NCBI RefSeq assembly: GCF_033705735.1
Contig: NZ_CP131130.1
Span: forward strand, 3,297,501 to 3,361,500
Length of the DNA stretch: 64,000 nt
Origin: Shinella zoogloeoides
Lineage (GTDB): Bacteria; Pseudomonadota; Alphaproteobacteria; Rhizobiales; Rhizobiaceae
Direction of reading: 5' to 3'
Part shown: one piece after another, positions 9,185 to 18,126 of the stretch
How positions within the stretch are numbered: the first letter of the stretch is position 1
Layout: each line of letters opens with the position of its first letter
The notes under the pieces: model-generated
Database searches by the model: none
Seen by the model: only the letters and a program-made list of their open reading frames with translations
Told to the model about the DNA's origin: nothing
Program-made: the position numbers and the translations under genes

Positions 9185-9344
9185 GGAACGCTCCTCCAAA
9201 CGTTTTCGATGGCGCATGTCTAACCCGAAAATCGCGTGTGCCATTCCCCCGGAAAATTTGAAAGTCTCGAACGATCTTTCTGCTTTTCAGTGGAAACGGG
9301 CTGGCGGATAGTGATTGCAGGCGCATTGTGCTCGGGAGGAAAAC

Positions 9345-9710
9345 ATGCAGTCTCATTCGCACGGAGCCGGCCGGCTCACGACCCACGTTCTGGATACCGC
9401 CCGCGGCAAGCCGGCGGAGGGTCTGCGCATCGATCTCTACCGGGTCGAAGGCGATGTGTTCCGCCACCTCAAGACCACCGAGACGAACGATGACGGCCGC
9501 TGCGACGCGCCGCTGCTGTCGGGCGAGACGATGAAGGCCGGCACCTACGAGCTGCGCTTCCATGCCGGCGACTATCTCGGCCGCACGGGCGACGGCCCGC
9601 TCTTCCTCGACATCATCCCAATCCGCTTCGGCCTTGCCGACGAGGGCGCGCATTACCATGTACCGCTTCTCGTCTCGCCCTTCAGCTATTCCACCTACCG
9701 CGGGAGCTAA
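9345..9710 (+). CDS. uraH: 5-hydroxyisourate hydrolase
   Basis: A 121-residue transthyretin-like protein that hydrolyses 5-hydroxyisourate to OHCU. It has the [16 protein letters not shown]-terminal motif (catalytic-type His14) and the diagnostic C-terminal YRGS. No signal peptide, so it is cytoplasmic. The ATG at 9345 is preceded by GGGAGG. It leads a co-directional run, with xdhA starting 4 nt after its stop and xdhB and xdhC following. The 160-bp gap to the divergent puuE-uraD gene must hold promoters for both directions. Confidence 0.95.
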   Translation: MQSHSHGAGRLTTHVLDTARGKPAEGLRIDLYRVEGDVFRHLKTTETNDDGRCDAPLLSGETMKAGTYELRFHAGDYLGRTGDGPLFLDIIPIRFGLADEGAHYHVPLLVSPFSYSTYRGS

Positions 9711-9713
9711 ACC

Positions 9714-11198
9714 ATGGCGGCCGTGACGATCCGCTCGGAATTGCGTTTCATCCTCAATGGCAAGGACGTGTCCCTGCGCGACGTCGCGCCGGACCAGACC
9801 CTGCTCGACTGGCTGCGCCTCTCCCGCCTGCTGAAAGGCACGAAGGAAGGCTGCGCCGAAGGCGACTGCGGCGCCTGCACCGTGCTGGTGGGACGCCTGA
9901 CGCCGGAAGGCGGGCTCGTCTATGAGGGCGTCAATGCCTGCATCCGCTTCCTCGGCTCGCTGGACGGCTGTCATGTCGTGACGGTCGAGCATCTGGCCGC
10001 CGCCGACGGGCGCCTCCATCCCGTGCAGCAGGCCATGGTGGATTATCACGGCTCGCAATGCGGCTTCTGCACGCCGGGCTTCGTCATGTCGCTCTATGCG
10101 CTCTGGATGACGACGCCGAACCCGAGCGACCGCGAGATCGAGACGGCCCTGCAAGGCAATCTCTGTCGCTGCACCGGCTACGAGCCGATCCTGCGCGCCG
10201 CTCGCGCCATCTCGTCCTATGGCGGCACGGACAAGGATCCGCTGCTGGCCGAGCGCGAGACCATGATCGCCCGCCTCAAGGACCTGCGCGACGGCGCCCG
10301 CGTCGAGATCGGCGAGGGCAAGCACCGCTTCGTCGTTCCCGCCGGCCTCGACGACTTCGCCGCCGTGCTGGAGGCCTCGCCGAACGCGACGGTCGTCGCC
10401 GGCTCCACCGATGTCGGCCTCTGGGTGACGAAGCACATGCGCGACATCGCGCCTGCGGTCTTCATCGCCGGCCTCGATGAGCTGAAATCCATCACGGTGA
10501 AGGACGGCACGGTCTCCATCGGCGCCGGCGTCACCTATAGCGAGGCGGTCTCGGTCCTCGCGCAGCATATTCCGGTGCTGGAGCCCCTGATCCACCGCAT
10601 CGGCGGTCAGCAGGTGCGCAACATGGGTACGATCGGCGGCAACATCGCCAACGGCTCGCCCATCGGCGATACGCCCCCCGCGCTCATCGCGCTCGGCAGC
10701 ACGCTGACCTTGCGCAAGGGCGCCGAACGGCGCACCATCTCCCTGCAGGACTTCTTCATCGCCTATGGCAAGCAGGACCGCCAGCCGGGCGAATTCGTCG
10801 AGGCCGTGCATGTGCCGGTGCCTGCGGCCTCCGAGAAGGTGGCCATCTACAAGGTGACCAAGCGCCGCGACGAGGACATTACCGCGACGCTCGGCGCCTT
10901 CCGTCTGGCGCTTGCCGACGACGGCACGGTGGCGGCGATCACGATCGCCTATGGCGGCATGGCGGCGACGCCGAAGCGCGCCTTCGCCGTTGAGGCCGCG
11001 CTCCTTGGGAAGCCCTGGACCGAGGCGACCGTGGAAGCGGCCATGGAAAAATACGCGGAAGACTACGCGCCGCTGACCGACATGCGTGCGACCGCCGAAT
11101 ATCGTGCGCTGGCGGCGAGAAACCTGCTTCTGCGGTTCTTCGTGGAAACCACATCCGGCGCGGCGAGCGCGCAGGTGCAACGATACGAGGCAGCGTGA
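9714..11198 (+). CDS. xdhA: Xanthine dehydrogenase small subunit (FeS + FAD)
   Basis: A 494-residue subunit. The N-terminal ferredoxin-like [2Fe-2S] domain carries CAEGDCGACTVLVG. A second [2Fe-2S] domain carries CGFCTPGF and NLCRCTGYEPI. From about residue 190 there is an FAD-binding domain (VVAGSTDVGLW) and a C-terminal FAD-associated domain. It passes electrons from the molybdenum subunit to NAD+. The gene starts 4 nt after uraH and ends 4 nt before xdhB, so they are surely co-transcribed. Confidence 0.97.
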   Translation: MAAVTIRSELRFILNGKDVSLRDVAPDQTLLDWLRLSRLLKGTKEGCAEGDCGACTVLVGRLTPEGGLVYEGVNACIRFLGSLDGCHVVTVEHLAAADGRLHPVQQAMVDYHGSQCGFCTPGFVMSLYALWMTTPNPSDREIETALQGNLCRCTGYEPILRAARAISSYGGTDKDPLLAERETMIARLKDLRDGARVEIGEGKHRFVVPAGLDDFAAVLEASPNATVVAGSTDVGLWVTKHMRDIAPAVFIAGLDELKSITVKDGTVSIGAGVTYSEAVSVLAQHIPVLEPLIHRIGGQQVRNMGTIGGNIANGSPIGDTPPALIALGSTLTLRKGAERRTISLQDFFIAYGKQDRQPGEFVEAVHVPVPAASEKVAIYKVTKRRDEDITATLGAFRLALADDGTVAAITIAYGGMAATPKRAFAVEAALLGKPWTEATVEAAMEKYAEDYAPLTDMRATAEYRALAARNLLLRFFVETTSGAASAQVQRYEAA

Positions 11199-11201
11199 GC
11201 C

Positions 11202-13556
11202 ATGAACAAGCATACGACCGACCTCAAGGCCGAGAAGATCACCGGCGGCGTGCATTCCAGCCCCCGCCATGACTCCGCCCACAAGCATGTCGCCGGCACC
11301 GCCGTCTATATCGACGACATCACCGAGCCCGCCGGCACGCTGCATGGCGGCCTCGGCCTCTCCACCGTCGCCCATGGCGTCCTGAAATCCGTCGACCTCT
11401 CGGCGGTGCGCGCCGCCCCCGGCGTCGTCGCGGTGCTGACGCACGAGGACATTCCCGGCGTCAACGACATCTCGCCCTCGGGCATGCATGACGATCCGGT
11501 GCTTGCCGCCGGCAAGGTGGAGTTCCACGGCCAGCCGATCTTCTGCGTGATCGCCGAGACGCGCGAGGAAGCCCGCCGCGCCGCCCGGCTCGCGAAGATC
11601 GAATATGAGGAACTGCCGGCCGATATCGACATCTGGGATCTCGACCAGTCCACCCACCGCCAGGTCTTTCCGCCGCTGACGCTGAAGCGCGGCGATGCGG
11701 CCACCGCGCTCGACGGCGCCCCGCGCCGCGTGAAGGGCCGCATGCGGCTCGGCGGGCAGGACCATTTCTATCTCGAAGGCCAGGTCTCGCTCGCCGTACC
11801 GGGCGAGGACGACGAGGTCATGGTCCATTGCTCGACCCAGGGGCCGAGCGAGACGCAGCACATGATCGCCCATGCGCTCGGCGTGCCGAGCCATGCCGTG
11901 GCGGTGGAAGTGCGCCGCATGGGCGGCGGCTTCGGCGGCAAGGAAACGCAGGCGAACCAGTGCGCGGCGCTCGCCGCCATCGCCGCCAAGAAGCTGAACC
12001 GCGCCGTGAAGGTACGGCTCGACCGCGACGAGGACATGGTCGCCACCGGCAAGCGGCACGACTTCGCCATCGACTACGATGTCGGCTTCGACGAGGAGGG
12101 CCGCATCCTCGCCGTGGACTATACCTTCGCGCTTCGTGCCGGCTTTTCGGCCGACCTGTCCGGCCCGGTGGGCGACCGGGCGCTGTTCCACTGCGACAAC
12201 GCCTATTTCTTCCCGCATGTCCATGCCAAGACGGCGCTGCTGCATACCAACACGGTCTCGAACACCGCCTTCCGCGGCTTTGGCGGCCCGCAGGGCATGG
12301 TGGGCGCCGAGCGCGTCATCGACGAGGTGGCCTTCGCCGTCGGCAAGGACCCGCTCGAGATCCGCAAGCTGAATTTCTACGACGAGATCGGCGTCGAGGG
12401 CACCCGCAACCTCACGCCCTATCACCAGAAGGTCGAGGACTGCATCATCCAGCGCATCGTCGCCGAGCTGGAGCAGAGCGCCGACTATGCCGGCCGCCGC
12501 AAGGCGATCGCCGAATTCAACGCCGGGAGCCGCATCGTCAAGCGCGGCATCGCGCTGACACCGGTCAAGTTCGGCATCTCCTTCACCAAAACCGAATCCA
12601 ACCAGGCCGGCGCGCTGGTGCATGTCTATACGGACGGCTCCGTGCACATGAACCATGGCGGCACGGAAATGGGCCAGGGCCTGCATCTGAAGGTGGCGCA
12701 GGTCGTGGCGGAAGAGTTCCAGATCGATCTCGACCGGGTGAAGATCACCGCGACGACCACCGCCAAGGTGCCCAACACCTCGCCGACCGCCGCCTCCTCG
12801 GGCGCCGACCTCAACGGCATGGCGGCGCAGAATGCCGCCCGCCAGATCAAGGACCGGCTGATCGATTTTGCCGCGGAAAGCCATCAGGTCCCGCGCGACC
12901 AGGTCGTCTTCCTGCCCAACCGGGTGCGCATCGGCAATGCCGAGATCGCCTTCAACGATCTGGTCAAGCAGGCCTATATGGCGCGCGTCCAGCTCTCGGC
13001 GGCCGGCTTCTACAAGACGCCGAAGATCCACTGGGACCGCTCCAAGGGCCGCGGCCACGCCTTCTACTACTACGCCTATGGCGCGGCCTGCTCCGAAGTG
13101 TCCGTCGATACGCTGACCGGCGAATATGTCGTCGAGCGCACCGATATCCTGCACGATACCGGCCGCTCGCTGAACCGGATCATCGACATCGGTCAGGTCG
13201 AGGGCGGCTTCATCCAGGGCATGGGCTGGCTGACGACGGAGGAATTGTGGTGGGACGGCAAGGGGCGGCTGCGTACCCACGCGCCCTCCACCTACAAGAT
13301 CCCGCTCGCCTCGGACCGCCCGAAGATCTTCAACGTGGCGCTTACCGACTGGTCGGAAGCCTACGAGCCGACGATCCACCGCTCCAAGGCGGTCGGCGAA
13401 CCGCCGCTGCCGCTGGGTCTTTCCGTGCTGCATGCCCTGTCGGATGCGGTGGCGAGCGTGGCGGATCACAAGGTCTGCCCGAAGCTCGATGCTCCCGCGA
13501 CGCCCGAGCGCGTGCTGATGGCCATCGAGCGGCTGAAAGCCGGTAAAAAGGGGTGA
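11202..13556 (+). CDS. xdhB: Xanthine dehydrogenase molybdenum-binding subunit
   Basis: A 784-residue large subunit that binds molybdopterin and oxidises hypoxanthine and xanthine to urate. It shows RRMGGGFGGKETQ (cofactor binding), FRGFGGPQGM with the substrate-site arginine, and the catalytic glutamate in KAVGEPPLPLG (Glu733). Length is normal for the two-subunit bacterial enzyme. Confidence 0.97.
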   Translation: MNKHTTDLKAEKITGGVHSSPRHDSAHKHVAGTAVYIDDITEPAGTLHGGLGLSTVAHGVLKSVDLSAVRAAPGVVAVLTHEDIPGVNDISPSGMHDDPVLAAGKVEFHGQPIFCVIAETREEARRAARLAKIEYEELPADIDIWDLDQSTHRQVFPPLTLKRGDAATALDGAPRRVKGRMRLGGQDHFYLEGQVSLAVPGEDDEVMVHCSTQGPSETQHMIAHALGVPSHAVAVEVRRMGGGFGGKETQANQCAALAAIAAKKLNRAVKVRLDRDEDMVATGKRHDFAIDYDVGFDEEGRILAVDYTFALRAGFSADLSGPVGDRALFHCDNAYFFPHVHAKTALLHTNTVSNTAFRGFGGPQGMVGAERVIDEVAFAVGKDPLEIRKLNFYDEIGVEGTRNLTPYHQKVEDCIIQRIVAELEQSADYAGRRKAIAEFNAGSRIVKRGIALTPVKFGISFTKTESNQAGALVHVYTDGSVHMNHGGTEMGQGLHLKVAQVVAEEFQIDLDRVKITATTTAKVPNTSPTAASSGADLNGMAAQNAARQIKDRLIDFAAESHQVPRDQVVFLPNRVRIGNAEIAFNDLVKQAYMARVQLSAAGFYKTPKIHWDRSKGRGHAFYYYAYGAACSEVSVDTLTGEYVVERTDILHDTGRSLNRIIDIGQVEGGFIQGMGWLTTEELWWDGKGRLRTHAPSTYKIPLASDRPKIFNVALTDWSEAYEPTIHRSKAVGEPPLPLGLSVLHALSDAVASVADHKVCPKLDAPATPERVLMAIERLKAGKKG

Positions 13557-13560
13557 AACG

Positions 13561-14409
13561 ATGCCTGTCGCGCGCGAAGATATCAGGGATTTCCTTCGCC
13601 GCGAGCGAGCGGTCATCCTTGTCGAGGTGACGGGAGCCGCGGGCTCCACGCCGCGCGACACCGATGCCTGGATGCTCGTCTCCGAGCGGGCGATCTTCGC
13701 GACGATCGGCGGCGGGCAGCTTGAATACATGGCCATCGACCAGGCAAGGCGGGCGCTGCGCTCCGGCCTTGCCGCCGAGCCGATGAACGTGCCGCTCGGC
13801 CCGGAGATCGGCCAGTGCTGCGGCGGCAGGGTCGGCCTTGCTTTCACCGCGGTCGGGCCTTCGCTGGCAAGCGACCTCGTCGCCCGCAGCGAGCGGGAAA
13901 TGGCGGCGCGCCCGCATGTCTATGTCTTCGGCGCGGGCCATGTCGGCGATGCGCTCGCCATGGCGCTCTCGCTCGCGCCGCTGCGCGTCATCCTCGTGGA
14001 TACGCGGGAGGACGAGCTGATGGCCTCCACGGTGCCGCGCATCGAGACGTGCCTCACCCCCATGCCCGAGGCCGTGGTGCGCGATGCGCCCGCCGGCAGC
14101 AGCTTCGTGATCCTCACCCATGACCACGCGCTCGATTTCCTCATCGCCGCCGAGGCGCTGAGGCGCACGGATGCCGCCTATGTCGGCATGATCGGCTCGA
14201 AGACGAAGCGTGCCACCTTCCGCAACTGGCTGTCGCGCGAAAGCGGTTCGCCCGGCCTCTTCGAAAAGCTCGTCTGCCCCATCGGCGGCACCGCCCTCAA
14301 GGACAAGCGCCCCGCCGTCATCGCCACGCTTGCCGCCGCCGAGATCATGACGGCCGCGCTGTCATGGACTGCGGAGCAGGTGAAGGCTGCCGAAACGTTC
14401 AGTCGATAG
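13561..14409 (+). CDS. xdhC: XdhC molybdenum-cofactor insertion chaperone
   Basis: A 282-residue XdhC/CoxI family protein that binds molybdenum cofactor and loads it into XdhB. The N-terminal XdhC_CoxI domain shows GSTPRDTDAWMLV and TIGGGQLEY. The C-terminal Rossmann-like domain opens with HVYVFGAGHVGDALA. It begins 4 nt after xdhB and its last 11 bp overlap the 3' end of the convergent LysR gene. Confidence 0.95.
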   Translation: MPVAREDIRDFLRRERAVILVEVTGAAGSTPRDTDAWMLVSERAIFATIGGGQLEYMAIDQARRALRSGLAAEPMNVPLGPEIGQCCGGRVGLAFTAVGPSLASDLVARSEREMAARPHVYVFGAGHVGDALAMALSLAPLRVILVDTREDELMASTVPRIETCLTPMPEAVVRDAPAGSSFVILTHDHALDFLIAAEALRRTDAAYVGMIGSKTKRATFRNWLSRESGSPGLFEKLVCPIGGTALKDKRPAVIATLAAAEIMTAALSWTAEQVKAAETFSR

Positions 14410-15346
14410 TTTCCTCGAGCGCCGCCGGCTCCTCGTCGAGCAGCCTGCCGATCAGCCGCTGACAGCGCTCGGCCATGAAGTCGATCATCAGGCGGACCTT
14501 CGGGTCCTGGAAGCGCTTGTGCGGGTAGATCGCGGCGAGCTGCACGGAGGCGGGCGGGCTGTCCTTCAGGATTTCGATGAGCCTTCCGTCCTTCAGGTGG
14601 CTGTTCACCTCGAAGCGCGGCTTGTTGATGATGCCGCGGTCCTCCAGCGCCCATTGGGTGAGCACGTCGCCGTCGTCGCTGTCATAGGGGCCGGCGACCT
14701 CGAACTTGCGCGGGCCTTCGGGCGTCACCAGCGTCCAGAAATATTCCTTCGAGCCGGGATAGCGCAGCAGGAGACAGTCGTGCTTGTCGGTGATTAACGC
14801 GTCTGCATTCGCGGGCATGCCGCGGCGCGCCAGATAGGCGGGCGAGGCGCAGAGCACGCGCTCGCATTTGAGGATGCCGCGCATGCGCAGGTTCGAATCC
14901 TCCAGCACGCCGAGCTTGAAGGCGACATCCACGCCCTCGGCGAGGATGTCGACATTGTGGTCCGACAGGCGCACGCGCACCTCGATGTCGGGATACTTGT
15001 CGTGGAATTCGGGAATGCCCGAGGCGATGAGCCGGCGGCCGATGCCGAGCGGAGCGGTGATGCGCAGCGACCCCTTGGGGTTGCGCGAAAGGTCCGCGAT
15101 GGCCGCTTCCGCCTCGTTCACCGCCTCGATGATCTTCACCGCGCCCTCGTAGAAGACGCGGCCGTGCTCGGTCGGCGAGAGCTTGCGCGTGGTGCGGTTG
15201 AAGAGGCGCACGCCGAGATGGCGCTCCAGCTCCTTGATGCGATTGCTGGCGACCGCAGGGGTGACGCGCTGGTCGCGCCCTGCCGCGGAAAGCGTACCGA
15301 GTTCGACCACGCGAACGAAGACGCGTACATTATCGAGATAGGACAT
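14399..15346 (-). CDS. LysR-family regulator, probable purine-catabolism regulator
   Basis: A 315-residue LysR regulator with an N-terminal winged helix-turn-helix (LDNVRVFVRVVELGTLSAAGR, then VASNRIKELERHLGVRLFNRTTR) and a periplasmic-binding-like effector domain from about residue 90. ATG at 15346 is chosen by alignment to the family start; the open frame reaches 33 codons further upstream. It sits tail-to-tail with xdhC and is divergent from puuD-guaD, with a palindrome in the shared promoter region. That placement suggests control of puuD and perhaps xdh by a purine intermediate. The effector is unknown. Confidence 0.9.
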   Translation of the reverse strand: MSYLDNVRVFVRVVELGTLSAAGRDQRVTPAVASNRIKELERHLGVRLFNRTTRKLSPTEHGRVFYEGAVKIIEAVNEAEAAIADLSRNPKGSLRITAPLGIGRRLIASGIPEFHDKYPDIEVRVRLSDHNVDILAEGVDVAFKLGVLEDSNLRMRGILKCERVLCASPAYLARRGMPANADALITDKHDCLLLRYPGSKEYFWTLVTPEGPRKFEVAGPYDSDDGDVLTQWALEDRGIINKPRFEVNSHLKDGRLIEILKDSPPASVQLAAIYPHKRFQDPKVRLMIDFMAERCQRLIGRLLDEEPAALEETID

Positions 15347-15414
15347 GGCCCTTTCTACCACATCGGCGTATGGAGCAAAGTGGGCTTCATCTTTTAGTTT
15401 TTTTTGAAAGTGTT

Positions 15415-15425
15415 GGTGATTCACC
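15415..15425. promoter_or_regulatory. Palindrome between lysR and puuD (candidate LysR site)
   Basis: GGTGA-T-TCACC is an exact 11-bp palindrome in the 140-bp divergent gap, about 60 bp before the puuD start. A second symmetric motif, TTCCGGGAA, begins at 15431. LysR proteins usually bind near their own divergent promoter. Binding here is inferred. Confidence 0.35.
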
Positions 15426-15486
15426 GGGATTTCCGGGAAAATCACTTGATGGCAAACAAGCCCATGGAAAATGGGAGGAGGTCCCT

Positions 15487-16728
15487 ATGTACGAATACGC
15501 CATTGCCTGGGACTGGGTCATGTTCGCCGTCCGCTGGCTGCACGTCATCACGGCGATCGCCTGGATCGGCTCGTCATTCTATTTCGTCGCCCTCGACCTG
15601 GGCCTGAAGAAGCATCCCGATCTGCCGCCGGGCGCCCATGGTGAGGAATGGCAGGTCCATGGCGGTGGCTTCTACCACATCCAGAAGTATCTCGTCGCGC
15701 CGGCCAAGATGCCCGAGCACCTCGTCTGGTTCAAATGGGAAAGCTACGCCACCTGGCTCTCCGGCTTCGGCATGCTCTGTCTCGTCTATTACGCGGGCGC
15801 CGACCTCTACCTCATCGATCCGAACGTGCTGAACGTTTCCAAGCCGGTGGCGATCGCCATCTCGCTCGGCTCGCTCGGCTTCGGCTGGATCATGTACGAC
15901 CTGATCTGCAAGTCGCCCTTCGGTAACGACAACACGCGGCTCATGGTGGCGCTCTATTTCATCCTGGTCGTCGTCGCCTGGGGCTATACGCAGCTCTTCA
16001 CGGGCCGCGCGGCGTTCCTGCATCTCGGCGCCTTCACGGCGACGATCATGTCGGCGAACGTCTTCTTCATCATCATGCCGAACCAGCGCATCGTCGTCGC
16101 CGACCTCATCGCCGGCCGCACGCCCGATCCGAAATACGGCAAGATCGCCAAGCAGCGCTCCACGCACAACAACTACCTGACGCTGCCGGTGCTGTTCCTC
16201 ATGCTGTCGAACCACTATCCGCTGGCTTTCGGCACGCAGTTCAACTGGATCATCGCCTCGCTCGTCTTCCTGATGGGCGTCACCATCCGCCATTACTTCA
16301 ACACCCGCCACGCCAATGCCGGCAACCCGACCTGGACCTGGCTCGCCACGGCCCTGCTCTTCGTCGCCATCATGTGGCTCTCCACGGTGCCGAAGATTCT
16401 GACGGGCGAGACGGCCGACGCGAAGGTTTCCGCGACCGCGCAGCCCTTCATGACGGCGGAAGCCTTCCCGAAGGTGCGCGACACGGTGCTCGGCCGCTGC
16501 TCCATGTGCCATGCCAAGGAGCCCGGCTGGGAAGGCCTGATCGCGCCGCCGAAGGGCGTGGTTCTCGAAACGGACCACGATATCGCCAACCACGCGCGTG
16601 AAATCTACCTGCAGGCCGGCCGCTCGCATGCCATGCCGCCGGCAAACGTCACGCAGGTCTCCGACGAGGAGCGCAAGCTCTTCGTCGCCTGGTACGAAAG
16701 CGCCGTCAGCGGGGAGAAGACGCAATGA
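15487..16728 (+). CDS. puuD: Membrane-bound urate hydroxylase with cytochrome c domain
   Basis: A 413-residue PuuD that oxidises urate to 5-hydroxyisourate and passes electrons to the respiratory chain, not to oxygen with peroxide release. About eight hydrophobic segments span residues 1-310, beginning WVMFAVRWLHVITAIAWIGSSF. The C-terminal about 75 residues hold a c-type haem site, CSMCH (Cys338-His342), with a likely methionine ligand in HAMPPANVT. ATG at 15487 has GGGAGGAGG upstream; the frame is open 39 codons further but those residues are not family-like. The stop overlaps the guaD start (ATGA). Confidence 0.95.
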   Translation: MYEYAIAWDWVMFAVRWLHVITAIAWIGSSFYFVALDLGLKKHPDLPPGAHGEEWQVHGGGFYHIQKYLVAPAKMPEHLVWFKWESYATWLSGFGMLCLVYYAGADLYLIDPNVLNVSKPVAIAISLGSLGFGWIMYDLICKSPFGNDNTRLMVALYFILVVVAWGYTQLFTGRAAFLHLGAFTATIMSANVFFIIMPNQRIVVADLIAGRTPDPKYGKIAKQRSTHNNYLTLPVLFLMLSNHYPLAFGTQFNWIIASLVFLMGVTIRHYFNTRHANAGNPTWTWLATALLFVAIMWLSTVPKILTGETADAKVSATAQPFMTAEAFPKVRDTVLGRCSMCHAKEPGWEGLIAPPKGVVLETDHDIANHAREIYLQAGRSHAMPPANVTQVSDEERKLFVAWYESAVSGEKTQ

Positions 16729-18068
16729 GCGATCTCCTGATCCGCGGACGGGTGCTGACCTTCGTCGCCGAGCCGCAGGGCATCGACGACACGGCTGCCT
16801 ACCGCTACTTCGAGGACGGTGCCGTCCTCGTGCGTGGCGGGAAGGTGGTGGACACGGGCGATCATGCTGTCATCAGCAAACTCGCCGGCGCGGATGTCGA
16901 GGTGGCCGATCACCGGCCGAACCTCGTTCTGCCGGGCCTTATCGATACGCATCTGCACTTCCCGCAGACCCAGGCCATCGCTTCCTACGGTGCGCAGCTT
17001 CTCGAATGGCTGAACACCTACATCTTCGTCGAGGAGCAGAAATTCGCCGACGCCGCCCATGCGGGCGCCGTGGCGGACCGCTTCTTCGACGAGCTTCTGT
17101 CGAACGGCACCACCACCGCCGTTGCCTATTGCTCGGTGCATCCCGAGAGCGTCGACGCCTATTTCTCGGCGGCCGAGGCGCGCGGCATGCGCATGGTCGG
17201 CGGCAAGGTGATGATGGACCGCAACGCGCCCGACGCGCTGCGAGACACGCCGCAGAAGGGCTATGACGAGACGAAGGCGCTGATCGGGAAATGGCACGGC
17301 CGCGGCCGCGCGCATTATGCGATCAGCCCGCGCTTCGCCATCACCTCGACGCCGGAGCAGATGGAGATGAGCCAGGCGCTCGTCGCCGAAAATCCGACCT
17401 GCTATGTCCAGACCCACCTTTCGGAAAACCACGACGAGATCGCCTTCGCGACCTCGCTCTATCCGGACGCCAAGGACTATACGGACATCTACGCCCGCTA
17501 TGGTCTCCTGAACGAGCGCATGCTGCTCGGCCATTGCATCCATCTCAGCGACCGGGAAATCGGCGTGCTCGCCGAGACCGGCAGCGTCGGCGTCTTCTGC
17601 CCGACGTCGAACCTCTTCCTGGGGTCCGGCCTCTTCGACCGCGACCGTTTCGACAAGGCCGGCGCGCGCTGGTCGGTGGCGACGGATGTCGGCGCGGGCA
17701 CCAGCTTCTCCATGCTGGAGACGATGGACGAGGCCTACAAGGTGCTGCACCTTCGCGGCCAGAAGCTGACGCCGTTCAATTCCTTCTACCGCATGACGCT
17801 CGGCAATGCCCGCGCGCTCGGGCTGGAGAAGCATATCGGCTCGCTCCATGCCGGGGCGGATGCGGATATCGTCGTGCTCGATTCGAGCGCCAAGACGGCG
17901 ATGGAATACCGCATGCGCACGGCGAAATCGCTACTGGAGGAGCTCTTCATCCTCCAGACCATGGGCGACGACCGCTGCGTTGCCGAAGTCTATGTCGCCG
18001 GCAAGGCGATGAAGGGCAAGGGCGCAAAGCGCGCGGCGGCCGCAAGCCGTCTGCTCGAAACGGCCTGA
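16725..18068 (+). CDS. guaD: Guanine deaminase
   Basis: A 447-residue zinc amidohydrolase converting guanine to xanthine. Metal-site motifs are DTHLHFPQTQ (His76, His78), QTHLSENHDEI, LGHCIHLSD and the TDVGAGTSFSMLETMDEAYK block characteristic of GuaD. The start overlaps the puuD stop by 4 nt, so the two are translated together. This couples supply of xanthine to urate removal. Confidence 0.96.
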   Translation: MSDLLIRGRVLTFVAEPQGIDDTAAYRYFEDGAVLVRGGKVVDTGDHAVISKLAGADVEVADHRPNLVLPGLIDTHLHFPQTQAIASYGAQLLEWLNTYIFVEEQKFADAAHAGAVADRFFDELLSNGTTTAVAYCSVHPESVDAYFSAAEARGMRMVGGKVMMDRNAPDALRDTPQKGYDETKALIGKWHGRGRAHYAISPRFAITSTPEQMEMSQALVAENPTCYVQTHLSENHDEIAFATSLYPDAKDYTDIYARYGLLNERMLLGHCIHLSDREIGVLAETGSVGVFCPTSNLFLGSGLFDRDRFDKAGARWSVATDVGAGTSFSMLETMDEAYKVLHLRGQKLTPFNSFYRMTLGNARALGLEKHIGSLHAGADADIVVLDSSAKTAMEYRMRTAKSLLEELFILQTMGDDRCVAEVYVAGKAMKGKGAKRAAAASRLLETA

Positions 18069-18093
18069 CCGCAGGCCATCGCCGAGCATATCC

Positions 18094-18125
18094 ACGCCGC
18101 CGCATTCGAGAGGATGCGGCGGCGT
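18094..18125. terminator. Bidirectional hairpin between guaD and the IclR gene
   Basis: A 12-bp perfect stem, ACGCCGCCGCAT / ATGCGGCGGCGT, with an 8-nt loop and TTT after the plus-strand arm. It lies between two convergent genes. Confidence 0.75.
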
Positions 18126-18126
18126 T

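Noticed and set aside
9168..13847. A 1,559-codon open frame on the minus strand
   Set aside because: It lies exactly opposite uraH, xdhA, xdhB and part of xdhC. Its translation is His/Arg/Asp/Gly-rich and has no domain. It is the expected antisense artefact of codon bias in GC-rich genes.
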